From the IMG/VR virus record IMGVR_UViG_3300042988_000167, positions 1-22,451 of that record: DNA of 22,451 nt. One strand, written 5' to 3'. This DNA is from a virus. The position numbers and the translations under genes were made by a program. The notes below the pieces were generated by a model. The model had not been told where the DNA came from, did no database searches, and worked only from the letters and a program-made list of their open reading frames with translations. Positions 12,008 through 20,164 of the stretch are shown here, piece after piece; the first letter of the stretch is position 1, and every line of letters begins with the position of its first letter.

Positions 12008-13293
12008 CTTATACTCCGTTTCTAGGCAAGTTTCCGAAGATCAAGTACAAAATGGATAACACCATCTATGGCGACTCGGAAACGCTGACAAACCTTTTCT
12101 TTAGGGTCGACCTGGTCAAAAAGACCATTGACAATGCATCAGCCTACTACACATACATTCTGAATGAGGGTGACACACCAGAAATCCTGGCTGATAAGAT
12201 TTATGGTGACCCCGGTGCTTTCTGGATGATCCTCTATGCCAATGACATTTTTGATCCACAGTTCGATTGGCCTCTGAGTGAGGAAGGATTGATCCACTAT
12301 GTTGCCGAGAAGTATCGTCCAGTAACTCAGACCGCCTCGGTTAAGCAGGTGAAGATCAAGAATGCAGGCACCGGATACAAGGATGGAGATGCCGTTGTCT
12401 ATGACGGACATGGCAGTGGTGCTTCAGTGTCAATCAAGGTGGACGAGTATGATGGCAGCATTTTGTATGCCAATGTAGAGTATAGCGGCTCTGGTTATTT
12501 CATGGGCGACATGGTGTCTTGTGATGTAACCTCTCTAAGAGACTATGACGGCGTTGATGCTGAACTTGAGGTTGTTCTAAAGGACCCTGATGATGCGGAC
12601 GTTCTATATTATGCGAAAGAAACTATTCATCATTATGAAAAGGTGGTTACCAGGGTCGATAGCCGCAATATAGATAGTCCGGACCAGAACCGTTACATCG
12701 TCTCCAAGGATCAGTTGTCAAATGGCGTTATCTACCTGGCGAATGTTTCTGGTGAGTTCTCTAATGCAGACTTCGCATTCGTCAAGGACAATGTTGAACC
12801 AGGTGGCGACACAAGCAATGCCACATTCTCTGGGTATGTATTGGAATGGAATCCAACAGACACAAATCCTGAGTTCGGTACATCTAATGGATGGATCACA
12901 TTGGTCGTCACAAAAGGCGACTTCGTTGAGTATGTGGATTTGAAAGGCAATACGACCGGCGCCATTGGCACCATTATGCATACATCATTCAATGATCCTA
13001 ACTATGTCCTACCAAATGACAGCGTTGCGCCATTCGAGTATTACAACAACCTACCCGAGACGCAGGCATATGAGTCCTTCAATATCGAGGACTATACTGT
13101 CACCGAGATTTACAAGCGCTTTGCTATTTCCATTTGGGACCATGAGAATGAGTTGAATGAGAAGAAGCGCATCATCAAGATCATCAAACCGATGTATCAT
13201 GCAAAAATCCTAAACGAACTTGAGAAAATCCTGTCTGCATATAAGGCTGATGGTTCTGTTCCTGTATACTCCTATAAGAGGCGATTGTTCTAA
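12004..13293 (+). CDS. 53: baseplate wedge protein gp53, enlarged (429 aa)
   Basis: gp53 joins wedges around the hub in T4. The N-terminal part MTYTPFLGKFPKIKYKM... and DLVKKTIDNASAYYTYILNEGDTPEILADKIYGDPGAFWMILYANDI (about 38-84) is the conserved gp53 core, with the LysM-like GDTPEILADKIYG segment. The C-terminus (IKIIKPMYHAKILNELEKIL...YSYKRRLF) also fits. The protein is more than twice the T4 size (196). The extra middle includes GxGY repeats at about 116-175 (KNAGTGYKDGDAVVYDG and EYSGSGYFMGD) and further beta segments to about 350. I chose the ATG at 12004 because it overlaps the preceding stop; the frame is open upstream to 11920 but has no better start. Confidence 0.85.
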   Translation: MTYTPFLGKFPKIKYKMDNTIYGDSETLTNLFFRVDLVKKTIDNASAYYTYILNEGDTPEILADKIYGDPGAFWMILYANDIFDPQFDWPLSEEGLIHYVAEKYRPVTQTASVKQVKIKNAGTGYKDGDAVVYDGHGSGASVSIKVDEYDGSILYANVEYSGSGYFMGDMVSCDVTSLRDYDGVDAELEVVLKDPDDADVLYYAKETIHHYEKVVTRVDSRNIDSPDQNRYIVSKDQLSNGVIYLANVSGEFSNADFAFVKDNVEPGGDTSNATFSGYVLEWNPTDTNPEFGTSNGWITLVVTKGDFVEYVDLKGNTTGAIGTIMHTSFNDPNYVLPNDSVAPFEYYNNLPETQAYESFNIEDYTVTEIYKRFAISIWDHENELNEKKRIIKIIKPMYHAKILNELEKILSAYKADGSVPVYSYKRRLF

Positions 13294-14564
13294 TGGCGGC
13301 TGATTATAAAAATGAAGGCACCAGTGGTGGTGGACGCGGTTACGTATCTATACTGGATTTCAAGATTGGTGATAGTGATGATCCCGAGCTTATTCAGTTC
13401 ACACCAAAAGAAATCCTACTGGGTGAGAGCCTACTGACACCTGGACTCCAGACGGTTGTGACTGCGCATTCTGCCATCTATATTCCACCTGGTAAGGACT
13501 TTGATAAACTCAAAGGTAAGGATATCTCGTTCACACTTGAATGGACCGAGGATGGCGCAGACGAAGCCACTAAGTCGGACAGACAACTCAAGATCAAGGA
13601 CAATCATGTTGTTTATAGGATGGACAATAGAAAGTTTCATCCTGTCAATACTGGTGGCGTTGAAGAGTTCTCCCTTCATGCAACCGATAAGACCATGCTA
13701 AATGATGCCAAGAAGCTGGTATCAAAGTCATGGAAATGCACCAAGCCGTCCGAGATTGTCGAGAAGATGCTAGACGAGGTTGAGGCCAAAGGCAAGAAGG
13801 TTGAGAAGGCTGATCCTGCCAGAGATTACATTGCAGAGAACATCCATCCATTCCAGGTTATTGCCCAACAGTCTAATGTGGCGTTGGCTGATGGCGATCC
13901 ATCTTTCATTCACTTCATGACCTATCCAGAAGGCAAGGATGGTAAGCCAACCCATCATTTCGAATCATTGAAGTCATTGTGTAAGGGAAAGTCGGTGCAG
14001 ACTTTCAAGTACTCAGAAACAGGACTGGGCATTGATGGTAATGATGCAAAGGGACATTATGGAACACCCGAGGCCATTCTATCATTTCAGTTTCCATGCG
14101 ACTGGGACCAACTTGCAGACATTCTAAATGGTATCAACGAGCAGGGTCAGAACAAGAACTCGGGATCATTCCTGGACCAGGCAGTCAAGAAGTTTGGTGG
14201 TATGTTTAATGGTGGAGACGCACCAGGTTTCAACATGAAAGAGGGACTATCCAATAAGGAATCAGGTAAAGACAGGGACTCCTGTAACCTGGACGTTGAA
14301 ACCCACTTACTCAAGAGGCAGGCCCGTATGTCCCTGCTTGAGAGAGACAAGATCGCCTTGCGTATTGTTGTGCCATGGAATCCATTGATGCACGCTGGTA
14401 AGATCATTACATTGGAATGGAAGAACAAATACAAAGACGACAAAGATGTGTATGGCCATGGTGACTATCTAATACTAAACATGACCCATACAATCCGTTA
14501 TGGTGGTTTCTCGACCACAACAATGGATTGTGTATCGCAAACAGTAGGCGGAGGAACGACCTAA
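13293..14564 (+). CDS. 27: baseplate hub protein, gp27-like (423 aa)
   Basis: T4 gp27 is a trimeric hub of 391 residues that carries gp5 and belongs to the tail-tube/gpD superfamily. This 423-residue protein has matching features: an N-terminal strand-rich domain, a central DPARDYIAENIHPFQVIAQQSNVALADGDPSFIHFMTYPEGKDG region (about 172-215) typical of late-control gpD/gp27 proteins (motif L.P...I..L...A followed by F..FYE...G..F.S), and a C-terminal tube-like block RIVVPWNPLMHAGKIITLEWKN (about 350-372) and GDYLILNMTHTIRYGGFSTTTMDC. Direct identity to T4 gp27 is not visible by eye, so the call rests on fold motifs and on position just before the gp5-like genes. The start overlaps the gp53 stop (TAATG). 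Confidence 0.7.
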   Translation: MAADYKNEGTSGGGRGYVSILDFKIGDSDDPELIQFTPKEILLGESLLTPGLQTVVTAHSAIYIPPGKDFDKLKGKDISFTLEWTEDGADEATKSDRQLKIKDNHVVYRMDNRKFHPVNTGGVEEFSLHATDKTMLNDAKKLVSKSWKCTKPSEIVEKMLDEVEAKGKKVEKADPARDYIAENIHPFQVIAQQSNVALADGDPSFIHFMTYPEGKDGKPTHHFESLKSLCKGKSVQTFKYSETGLGIDGNDAKGHYGTPEAILSFQFPCDWDQLADILNGINEQGQNKNSGSFLDQAVKKFGGMFNGGDAPGFNMKEGLSNKESGKDRDSCNLDVETHLLKRQARMSLLERDKIALRIVVPWNPLMHAGKIITLEWKNKYKDDKDVYGHGDYLILNMTHTIRYGGFSTTTMDCVSQTVGGGTT

Positions 14565-14567
14565 ACA

Positions 14568-16514
14568 ATGAGCAACCATTATCCTGATAAACCAAAGAGA
14601 GTAGCAGGTATTGTTGTCGGTGGACATGACGCCGATCCCGATCCACAGCAGACCTCTAACATGAGGGTTATGCTGCCTTCCTTACATGGACCTGATGTTA
14701 ATACCGAGGACATGGCGTTCTCTACAATGTCCAATGCACCAACAAACAACGGGCAGCAATCATTCATGGGCGCATTGGACCCAGGATCATTGGTCTATGT
14801 TCAAAAGACACTCGGTGAGAACCAGGTTCTAATCGAGGGATTGGCCAATGACCTATTCGGTAAAGACAAGGGTGGCTCCGGCGGCGGTGGTGGCAGTAAG
14901 GACCTATTGCAGGGAGACCAATATCAGAAGGCCATCAATACTGAACTCAATATCTTTGTTCCGCCCGAAGTCAAAGAAAAGGATATGGGCGATGGTGTTC
15001 GCGTTAAGGCACCAAAGGAAAAGGGTAAGAAGCATAAACATGCCCTGACCCAAGGTCTGCCAACTCACATTGCATTGTTTCCAATGTCTGGTTATAGGGT
15101 GCCCCAGGTCAAGAAGGTTCCAACCGCTAACACCAAATATGATAGCATTCCCAAGAAGGACATGCTAGGAAAGCTGCCTGGTGGTATTGGTTCTTTGTCA
15201 GGTATGATGAAGGGACTAATGGGCGGCATGGGTAAAGGTGGTGGCGGTGGTGGAGCCGGTGGAGCAGGTGGAGGTGGTTCCGGATCAGGAACATCGTCTC
15301 AATCTGGTTCTGGTAGTGCAACCAGTTCGTCAAATGTGAATAATTTTGATCCAACTAAGACTATTATAACTGATGTAAATCAAGTCTCGAATGTGTCGAA
15401 AGCAAACACACCAACTGGTCAGGTCCTAAACACAACCACAACAGTTGCGACCATCAAGGAGACTATACAGCAGGTCGATGAAAGCCATTATGATATTCAC
15501 GATCCCGAATCCTATAAGTTTGGTCGATCCTATGCGCGATACCTGGCTGTTCATGGTCCTAATAAGGGGAAGCTTCCTAGCCGTCTGACGATGGACAGTA
15601 CACGAGTTGAAACCTCTAATGTGTATTCCGATACGGTATTGAATGAGGCCAACTCCTATTACAAGACCACGACCACAACCGAAAAGACAATCAAGACTGC
15701 CAATACCACATTTGAGAACTTCACTGGCACCTATAAGGACTACTACGGCGCCAATACAAATGTGACCCGTATGGATATCATCTATGACAATGTGGACCCC
15801 CAGGTTGCCGTTGCATTGGACAATCTATCGGTGCTACTATCCGGTGATGCTGATGGCATTGGTGGTATGTCTATTACATCCGGCAGAGTTCATGAAGAAA
15901 CCTGGCTGGACAATGCAACCGATCTACTGAGCCAGTGTAAGAATGTTACTGACATTATGTCGGTGATGCATAGAATGATATCGGATGAAAGCCTATTCGG
16001 TCAGGATAAACTAGAGCCTGTAACGGTTCAGATAGAAACGGCTGATGGATTAGCCAATACCGTTCTATATGCCAATGGTGATATGCATCTGATCTACTCG
16101 GCCAATGCATTGGCTGAAATGTCAAACACCACCAATAACATGCTAAGTTGGGAGCAGAGTCCTTCCGGCACAGGTATGGATGCAAACACAGGTAATGCAA
16201 AAGCCGAATACGCCAACTCAAACACTAGCAGCTCCGGTTCCGGAGGAGGCGGCGGAGGAGGTGGAGGTGCTGGCGGAGGCATGGGTGCCTTGGGCCAACT
16301 CGGAAATATGTTTGGTAAGTCCGCGCCGATCCTACAGAGCATGATGAAGCGTATGAAGACACCACATGAAAAGGATGCAAAAGCATTGCAAAAGAAAGTC
16401 AATCAAAGTGAAGATGCCAAGAACATGTGGAAGCATGTAGAGAAGACGCACGAAGGCGGCAACCCAGTGGCATATGATCTATTCAAGACACTTAGTGGCG
16501 GAGGTATGGGATAA
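14568..16514 (+). CDS. gp5 OB-domain hub protein without lysozyme, with polyglycine linkers (648 aa)
   Basis: Residues 12-95 (GIVVGGHDADPDPQQTSNMRVMLPSLHG..., ending QVLIEGLAN) resemble the OB-fold at the N-terminus of T4 gp5 and of VgrG-like proteins: hydrophobic strand, variable loop, RVRV-type strand, late V.I.G.. strand. No lysozyme motif follows. Instead there are about 550 residues of largely unfamiliar sequence broken by low-complexity Gly/Ser segments at about 102-110, 222-257 and 553-580. A Thr-rich region (TTTTTEKTIKTANTTFENFTG) lies near 365-385 and a helical part (DNATDLLSQCKNVTDIMSVMHRM) near 445-468. It lies between the gp27-like hub and the separate spike gene, where T4 has the single gene 5, so I read it as the proximal half of gp5. 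The stop overlaps the spike start (TAATG). Confidence 0.7.
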   Translation: MSNHYPDKPKRVAGIVVGGHDADPDPQQTSNMRVMLPSLHGPDVNTEDMAFSTMSNAPTNNGQQSFMGALDPGSLVYVQKTLGENQVLIEGLANDLFGKDKGGSGGGGGSKDLLQGDQYQKAINTELNIFVPPEVKEKDMGDGVRVKAPKEKGKKHKHALTQGLPTHIALFPMSGYRVPQVKKVPTANTKYDSIPKKDMLGKLPGGIGSLSGMMKGLMGGMGKGGGGGGAGGAGGGGSGSGTSSQSGSGSATSSSNVNNFDPTKTIITDVNQVSNVSKANTPTGQVLNTTTTVATIKETIQQVDESHYDIHDPESYKFGRSYARYLAVHGPNKGKLPSRLTMDSTRVETSNVYSDTVLNEANSYYKTTTTTEKTIKTANTTFENFTGTYKDYYGANTNVTRMDIIYDNVDPQVAVALDNLSVLLSGDADGIGGMSITSGRVHEETWLDNATDLLSQCKNVTDIMSVMHRMISDESLFGQDKLEPVTVQIETADGLANTVLYANGDMHLIYSANALAEMSNTTNNMLSWEQSPSGTGMDANTGNAKAEYANSNTSSSGSGGGGGGGGGAGGGMGALGQLGNMFGKSAPILQSMMKRMKTPHEKDAKALQKKVNQSEDAKNMWKHVEKTHEGGNPVAYDLFKTLSGGGMG

Positions 16515-17626
16515 TGGCTGGCACACAACAGCAGGGTGGACAAGAAAGAGAATCGATTGATATTGGTCCAAAAGAGGACCAGCCTCGTCGTGGCACACCC
16601 GAAGAAGATAAGGGATGGGACGGATTTAAGGACATTCGTGGAGAGAAAGACGCCGGCGACTATCCTAACTATTGGTCACACAAGACCCGTTCCGGCCATT
16701 CATTCATTATGGATGACTCTGATGGTAAGGAAAGCGTAACGCTTCAGCATCGATCCGGTGCAGCCATTCAGATGCTACCAAATGGCGCTATGAATATGAC
16801 CACTCACAATGGCCAGTATAATGTCGTGTTTGGTGAGAACCGAGTGACAATCTCGGGTGCCCAGGATATCACGGTCAAGGGTGATGCATCAATGCGCGTC
16901 TATGGTGACTACAATATAACGGTCCATGGTAACATGAACACAACGGTCACTGGTGATTATAACATTACAGCCAAGAACCGCAATCAGTTGATCCGTGGTA
17001 ACATGGACACAATTGCCAAGAATAAGACTGAGAAACTATCAGGCAATAAGACAACCACTGTTCATGGTTCAAGGGCTGATGTGACAAAGAAGACCCACTC
17101 GGTGATATCACATTCCGAAACCTTACATCAGGGTGGTGCCACTGGTATGAATGCGGCCGTCAAGGAAGGCGATCATACAACCAACATCGAGAAGGGAAAC
17201 ACCTCTCACTCCAATGATGATGGCACCTATGATCTAAAGGTCAAGAATGCAATCAAGATATTGTCCGAGAGCGGTGCAATGCATATGATCGCACAAGAGG
17301 CTGCCAATATCCTATCAAAGCAGGGCAACCTCAACATGAAGGCCGAGCAGGGAGACTTCAATCAGCAGGCTGGTGGTGGTATGAACCAGTTGGCAGGTGG
17401 TGATATGAAGATCACGGCCGGCGGTGCAACTCACATGAAGGCCGCGGGTGGGCATCATCATGACGCCCAGCAGACACAGATGCACGAAGATACTGCGCAG
17501 CCAGCAAGTGAGGCTGAAAACCCATTGAAGGCCGTTCAATCATTCCTAAAGGGTAAGGGTGGAACATCCGAGCAGGCTGTGGATGATACAGACCACTTCG
17601 CGCCTGATCTTCCTCATGGTCCCTAA
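16514..17626 (+). CDS. 5: baseplate spike, gp5 C-terminal beta-helix (370 aa)
   Basis: The match to the T4 gp5 C-terminal domain is direct: DYPNYWSHKTRSGHSFIMDDSDGKESVTLQHRSGA (49-83, compare T4 EYPYVHTMETESGHIQEFDDTPGQERYRLVHPTGT), then ITVKGDAS, RVYGDYNI, TVHGNMNT and TVTGDYNI (119-151), the VxGxxxxx octads of the triple-stranded beta-helix needle. The octads degrade toward about 190, and a second repetitive block follows to about 310 (GDFNQQAGGGMNQLAGGDMKITAGG). Near 313-325 there is a histidine cluster (GGHHHDAQQTQMH). In T4 this domain is the end of gp5, separated from OB-lysozyme by a maturation cut. Here it is its own gene, with a start overlapping the stop of the OB-domain gene and preceded by GGAGG. 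Confidence 0.9.
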   Translation: MAGTQQQGGQERESIDIGPKEDQPRRGTPEEDKGWDGFKDIRGEKDAGDYPNYWSHKTRSGHSFIMDDSDGKESVTLQHRSGAAIQMLPNGAMNMTTHNGQYNVVFGENRVTISGAQDITVKGDASMRVYGDYNITVHGNMNTTVTGDYNITAKNRNQLIRGNMDTIAKNKTEKLSGNKTTTVHGSRADVTKKTHSVISHSETLHQGGATGMNAAVKEGDHTTNIEKGNTSHSNDDGTYDLKVKNAIKILSESGAMHMIAQEAANILSKQGNLNMKAEQGDFNQQAGGGMNQLAGGDMKITAGGATHMKAAGGHHHDAQQTQMHEDTAQPASEAENPLKAVQSFLKGKGGTSEQAVDDTDHFAPDLPHGP

Positions 17627-17630
17627 ATAG
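17623..17630 (+). promoter_or_regulatory. late-promoter-like CTAAATAG before gp25
   Basis: CTAAATAG includes the spike stop codon and lies 18 bases before the TTG start of gp25. A start about 6 bases downstream would just retain the AAGGAA ribosome site (17636-17641). Of the CTAAATAG copies this one is well placed for a wedge-gene unit 25-6-7. Confidence 0.4.
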
Positions 17631-17648
17631 CAGAAAAGGAATAGAAAC

Positions 17649-18062
17649 TTGGGTGTTGCAAACAAACTCTTCGAACAATTGGCTCCGCCATATTCGGACC
17701 TCGACCTGGACTTCTTCAAGCATCCCTATACAAAGGATGTGGCAAAGAAGACAGGTAACGAGGCTATCAAGCGTTCTATTCGCAACCTAATCTTTACTAA
17801 CTATTATGAGAGGCCGTTTCAGCCATCTATTGGATCATCCGTGACTGCAATGCTCTTTGAGAATGCAACCATGACAACCGAGAACTTTCTGAAAGATGCT
17901 ATCAGGGCTTGTATAAATAATTTTGAACCAAGGGTGAGACTAGAAGACATTATCATTGACACCGACTATGATCGCAATGGTTTCAATGTCACGCTGAAAT
18001 ACACCATCCTAGCCAGAGAGATTCCTGTGGTTACCACCCTATTCTTGGAGCGTATTAGATAA
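17649..18062 (+). CDS. 25: baseplate wedge protein gp25
   Basis: gp25 is a small wedge protein that anchors the first sheath ring and is shared with type VI secretion (TssE). The length, 137 residues, is close to T4 (132). Features seen: DVAKKTGNEAIKRSIRNLIFTNYYERPFQPSIGSSVTAMLFEN (30-72), the classic gp25 pattern, and the conserved EPR motif at 93-95 (NFEPRVRLEDI) that docks the sheath. The start is TTG: an in-frame TAG lies at 17628-17630, no ATG or GTG is available before the conserved region, and AAGGAA sits eight bases upstream. It is followed three bases later by gp6. Confidence 0.93.
   Translation: MGVANKLFEQLAPPYSDLDLDFFKHPYTKDVAKKTGNEAIKRSIRNLIFTNYYERPFQPSIGSSVTAMLFENATMTTENFLKDAIRACINNFEPRVRLEDIIIDTDYDRNGFNVTLKYTILAREIPVVTTLFLERIR
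17912..17919 (+). promoter_or_regulatory. internal TATAAATA inside gp25, upstream of gp6
   Basis: This is the exact T4 late promoter core, 146 bases before the gp6 start and within coding sequence (Cys-Ile-Asn-Asn). It could be an internal late promoter for gp6 or chance in an Asn-rich stretch. Confidence 0.25.
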
Positions 18063-18064
18063 CA

Positions 18065-20164
18065 ATGGCAACAGCAAACACCGCACTTCAGGTTGCAGAC
18101 CTAGACTTCTTTAGCATCAAAGAAAACCTGAAAGGGTTTTTGAAGAACCAGGATACGTTCTCTGACTATGACTTTGAGGGATCGGGACTACAGGTTCTAT
18201 TAGACCTACTGGCTTATAACACAGCCTATAATGGCTGGTATCTAAACATGGTGGCCAATGAGTCCTTCCTTGATACCTCCCAAATGCGTAACAACATTCT
18301 TTCACACGCAAAGGCCATTAACTATGTGCCTCAGTCGTCCCATGCGGCGATGGCCAAGGTCAACATTCGCGTCTTTCCTTCCTATGCAGAAGACCCATCA
18401 GACTCCATTCAACATATCGTCCTTGATAAGTATACCAAATTCTATGGCGTAGACTCCGAGGGCATTCACCGCACCTTCGTAACTGCACACGCAAACGACG
18501 CAGTTAAGGTGGCAGGTGTATTCAATTTCGCCAATGTGGTTCTAAAACAGGGAGACGTTATCACCCTACAGTTTAGTGCCACCACAGATAACGAGCAGAG
18601 ACGCTATGAAATTCCTTCTGCAAATGTGGATGTAAGCACCATTGAGGTCACTGTCCAGGCATCACCCACCAATACATGGACAGATGTTTACACACAGGCA
18701 ACCGACCTGACCGAGATTAAGGGCACCGATAATGTCTACTTCGTTGAGGAGAATGAAAACCTCAACTACACCATTTACTTTGGTGATAATGTCATTGGTC
18801 GGGCACCACAGAATGGCAGCATCATCAATGTGACATACCTTGATGTGGTTGGTTCCAGAGCCAATAACATTTCCAAGTTCTATCCTGTCGATCCTATCGC
18901 CAAGAGGTTCACGAATAAGATTGTCGTTACAGCCAAGTCATCCTCTTATGGCGGCACAGACAAGGAAGGTCTGGATCAGATCAGGTTTAGGGCACCCAAC
19001 TTCTACACGACCCAGAACCGTGCAGTGACCGAGAACGATTATGAAAGCCTTATCCTAAGAGACTATAACAATATCGAGGCTGTATCTGTATGGGGTGGAG
19101 AGACAAATGACCCACCTGTTTATGGTAAGGTGTTCATGTCTCTAAAGACCCGCGGTTACTTCACACTGACCGAGTTGGAAAAGGATGTCATCAAGAACGA
19201 GTTGATTGCCAACCGTAACGTCATGACCATCATTCCAGAAATCATTGATCCTAACTACTGCTTCATTCAAATCAGAGGATCGGTTACATACAATCCAAGC
19301 CTGACAACCAAGTCGGGTAACGAGTTGAAATCCATTGTCAAGCAGGCCATTCTTGATTACAACCAGACCGAGTTGAACACATTCAAGTCGACCTTCAAGA
19401 AGTCAAGGCTCCAGTATTACATCGACATTTGCGACAACTCAATCACTGGTTCCGACCTGCATATATTCCTACAGCAGCGCATCCCACTTGAGTTCAAGAA
19501 GGTTCGTAAGTATAACATTGACTTTGGTGCACCACTCCGTAAGGGATCGCTGGTCGATAAGCTATTCACCTTTCCTGAAATGGTTGTGGCCGACTCCGAT
19601 CAGACATTGCGCTCGGTCTACCTGGAAGAAATCCCATCCTCATTCACCGGCGTTGATGCCGTTGACATTACAGATGCAGGTTTCGGATACGAATACATAC
19701 CAGAGGTAGTCATCACCGGTGATGGTTCAAACGCACAGGCAGAGGCCGTGGTGGTCAATGGTCGTGTTACGAGTATCAATGTCATCAACCCAGGCGTAAA
19801 CTACACCAGAGCTACCGTTTCTATTATCGGTGGTGGTGGGCAAGGAGCCGGTAAAGGCGTTGCCAAGGCTACTGCTGTTCTGGCTGCACGTTATGGAACA
19901 TTGAGAGCATACTACTACAGAACAAATGGTGAGAAGGTTATCGTGCTTGACAAGATCGGCACCGTTGACTATGACACTGGTAAGATCGTTCTAAATAACA
20001 TCACCCCTCTGAATAATGTCGAGAACCCATTCTATGACCGAGAAATCCTGACCATCAGTGTTCCTCCCGAGAGTGAGATTATCCCACCACTCAGAAACAG
20101 GATTCTAACGATTGACGCATTGAATGCCCAGTCGATCCTGATTGACATGGTTCCAGAAAGCTAA
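18065..20164 (+). CDS. 6: baseplate wedge protein gp6
   Basis: gp6 forms the inner ring connecting wedges and is a J-domain-like protein (type VI TssF/TssG relatives). The length, 699 residues, is near T4 (660). Recognisable parts include VADLDFFSIKENLKGFLKNQDTFSDYDFEGSGLQVLLDLLAYNTAYNGWYLNMVANESFLDTSQMRNNILSHAKAINYVPQSS (10-93), the hallmark N-terminus of gp6 in T4-like phages, and FRAPNFYTTQNRAVTENDYESLI (about 310-332). At about 530-605 there is an inserted GxGY beta module (DITDAGFGYEYIPEVVITGDG, then INPGVNYTRATVSIIGGGGQGAG). The start is the ATG three bases after the gp25 stop, and the stop overlaps the next start (TAATG). Confidence 0.93.
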   Translation: MATANTALQVADLDFFSIKENLKGFLKNQDTFSDYDFEGSGLQVLLDLLAYNTAYNGWYLNMVANESFLDTSQMRNNILSHAKAINYVPQSSHAAMAKVNIRVFPSYAEDPSDSIQHIVLDKYTKFYGVDSEGIHRTFVTAHANDAVKVAGVFNFANVVLKQGDVITLQFSATTDNEQRRYEIPSANVDVSTIEVTVQASPTNTWTDVYTQATDLTEIKGTDNVYFVEENENLNYTIYFGDNVIGRAPQNGSIINVTYLDVVGSRANNISKFYPVDPIAKRFTNKIVVTAKSSSYGGTDKEGLDQIRFRAPNFYTTQNRAVTENDYESLILRDYNNIEAVSVWGGETNDPPVYGKVFMSLKTRGYFTLTELEKDVIKNELIANRNVMTIIPEIIDPNYCFIQIRGSVTYNPSLTTKSGNELKSIVKQAILDYNQTELNTFKSTFKKSRLQYYIDICDNSITGSDLHIFLQQRIPLEFKKVRKYNIDFGAPLRKGSLVDKLFTFPEMVVADSDQTLRSVYLEEIPSSFTGVDAVDITDAGFGYEYIPEVVITGDGSNAQAEAVVVNGRVTSINVINPGVNYTRATVSIIGGGGQGAGKGVAKATAVLAARYGTLRAYYYRTNGEKVIVLDKIGTVDYDTGKIVLNNITPLNNVENPFYDREILTISVPPESEIIPPLRNRILTIDALNAQSILIDMVPES

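Noticed and set aside
14875-16281. CRISPR-like or tandem repeat array in the GGN-rich tracts
   Set aside because: The tracts are in-frame Gly/Ser codons without regular repeat-spacer structure.
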